Below the pieces are notes generated by a model. The model saw only the letters and a list, made by a program, of their open reading frames with translations, was not told the DNA's origin and searched no databases. The position numbers and the translations under genes were made by a program. From JALHST01 sp038316335 (GTDB lineage: Bacteria > Bacteroidota > Bacteroidia > Flavobacteriales > Flavobacteriaceae): a stretch of DNA of 59,127 bases. Shown in pieces: positions 58,871 through 59,127 of this stretch. The stretch spans positions 1 through 59,127 of the forward strand of contig JBBQAM010000023.1 of the NCBI GenBank assembly GCA_038316335.1, given 5' to 3'. How positions within the stretch are numbered: position 1 is the stretch's first letter; each line of letters opens with the position of its first letter.

Positions 58871-59127
58871 ATGGAACAAATTAATTATTCAGTTGGATTG
58901 GACATAGGAACCACCAAAATCGTAGCCATCATCGGCAAGGAAAACGAATACGGTAAAATTGAGGTGCTGGGCATAGGTAAATCCAAAAGTTTGGGGGTAC
59001 ACCGTGGCGTTGTCAATAACATAACGCAAACGATAAAATCGATTCAACAAGCCGTTGAGGAAGCCGAAGCGAATTCTGGTTTGAAAATCAGTTCGGTGGT
59101 CGTTGGAATTGCTGGCCAGCACATACG
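58871..59127 (+). CDS. ftsA: Cell division protein FtsA, N-terminal part (3' end outside window)
   Basis: About 85 residues are visible. They start with MEQINYSVGLDIGTTKIVAIIG, the phosphate-1 loop of the actin/Hsp70 superfamily, followed by a segment typical of FtsA (GVHRGVVNNITQTIKSIQQAVEEAE). FtsA tethers FtsZ filaments to the membrane. It starts 9 bases after ftsQ, and ftsZ is expected just outside the window. Confidence 0.93.
   Translation, partial: MEQINYSVGLDIGTTKIVAIIGKENEYGKIEVLGIGKSKSLGVHRGVVNNITQTIKSIQQAVEEAEANSGLKISSVVVGIAGQHI

Noticed and set aside
1..59127. Prophage, insertion sequence, integrase, toxin-antitoxin or defence island
   Set aside because: No transposase, integrase, capsid, restriction or Cas-like protein was seen; apart from short repeats the window is ordinary chromosomal gene order.

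Overview
The window is chromosomal core sequence from a marine-type member of the Flavobacteriaceae (Bacteroidota). The evidence is the gliding-motility genes gldA, gldB and gldC, the split methionine synthase, the flavobacterial fusion of DAHP synthase with chorismate mutase, a sulfite reductase with a HEPN-like tail, a primase without zinc ligands, and promoters of the Bacteroidota type (TTG, about 19-21 bases, TAnnTTTG) with little use of Shine-Dalgarno sites. No prophage, insertion sequence, CRISPR array, rRNA or tRNA gene was recognised.

Layout. 1-4.7 kb: end of a sulfate-assimilation operon (cysN 3' end, siroheme sulfite reductase, uroporphyrinogen-III methyltransferase, FAD oxidoreductase). 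4.8-10.1 kb: methionine synthesis (SAM-I riboswitch, two-part MetH, MetF). 10.1-15.1 kb: mostly exported accessory proteins (PagL-like acyloxyacyl hydrolase, DUF2807 lipoprotein, serine hydrolase, DUF1080 lipoprotein, a small unknown), with simple-sequence repeats around the PagL gene. 15.2-16.1 kb: gldA on the minus strand. 16.4-20.5 kb: aromatic amino-acid operon (pheA, aminotransferase, tyrA, DAHP synthase-chorismate mutase) preceded by a textbook attenuator with a Phe/Tyr/Trp-rich leader peptide. 20.7-28.0 kb: rsgA, dtd, MazG-like, aroA, queA, rlmN, polyprenyl synthase. 28.2-30.7 kb: an ECF sigma factor, a likely anti-sigma protein and a secreted coiled-coil/beta-barrel protein. 30.8-36.3 kb: zinc-ribbon protein, dnaG, a response regulator with Glu in place of the phospho-accepting Asp, nadE, gldB, gldC. 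36.3-44.1 kb: minus-strand stress and detoxification genes (universal stress protein, pirin, a frameshifted metallo-hydrolase, VOC, serine hydrolase, EthD, MDR oxidoreductase, OsmC, VanX-type dipeptidase). 44.5-46.3 kb: a small unknown, engB and an alpha/beta hydrolase. 46.5-59.1 kb: the dcw cell-wall and division cluster, mraZ to ftsA, ordered mraZ-rsmH-ftsL-ftsI-murE-mraY-murD-ftsW-murG-murC-ftsQ-ftsA, preceded by three MraZ-type GTGGT direct repeats.

The most interesting non-gene signals are the aromatic attenuator (16385-16512), the SAM riboswitch (4922-5036), a possible structured leader at 14462-14549, six tandem TTTGGAA repeats in front of the PagL gene, and a G-run frameshift in the metallo-hydrolase. 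Nothing here is clearly a wholly new system. Several intergenic stretches hold short protein-like open frames that may be gene remnants. All calls come from reading the sequence; no database search was run.
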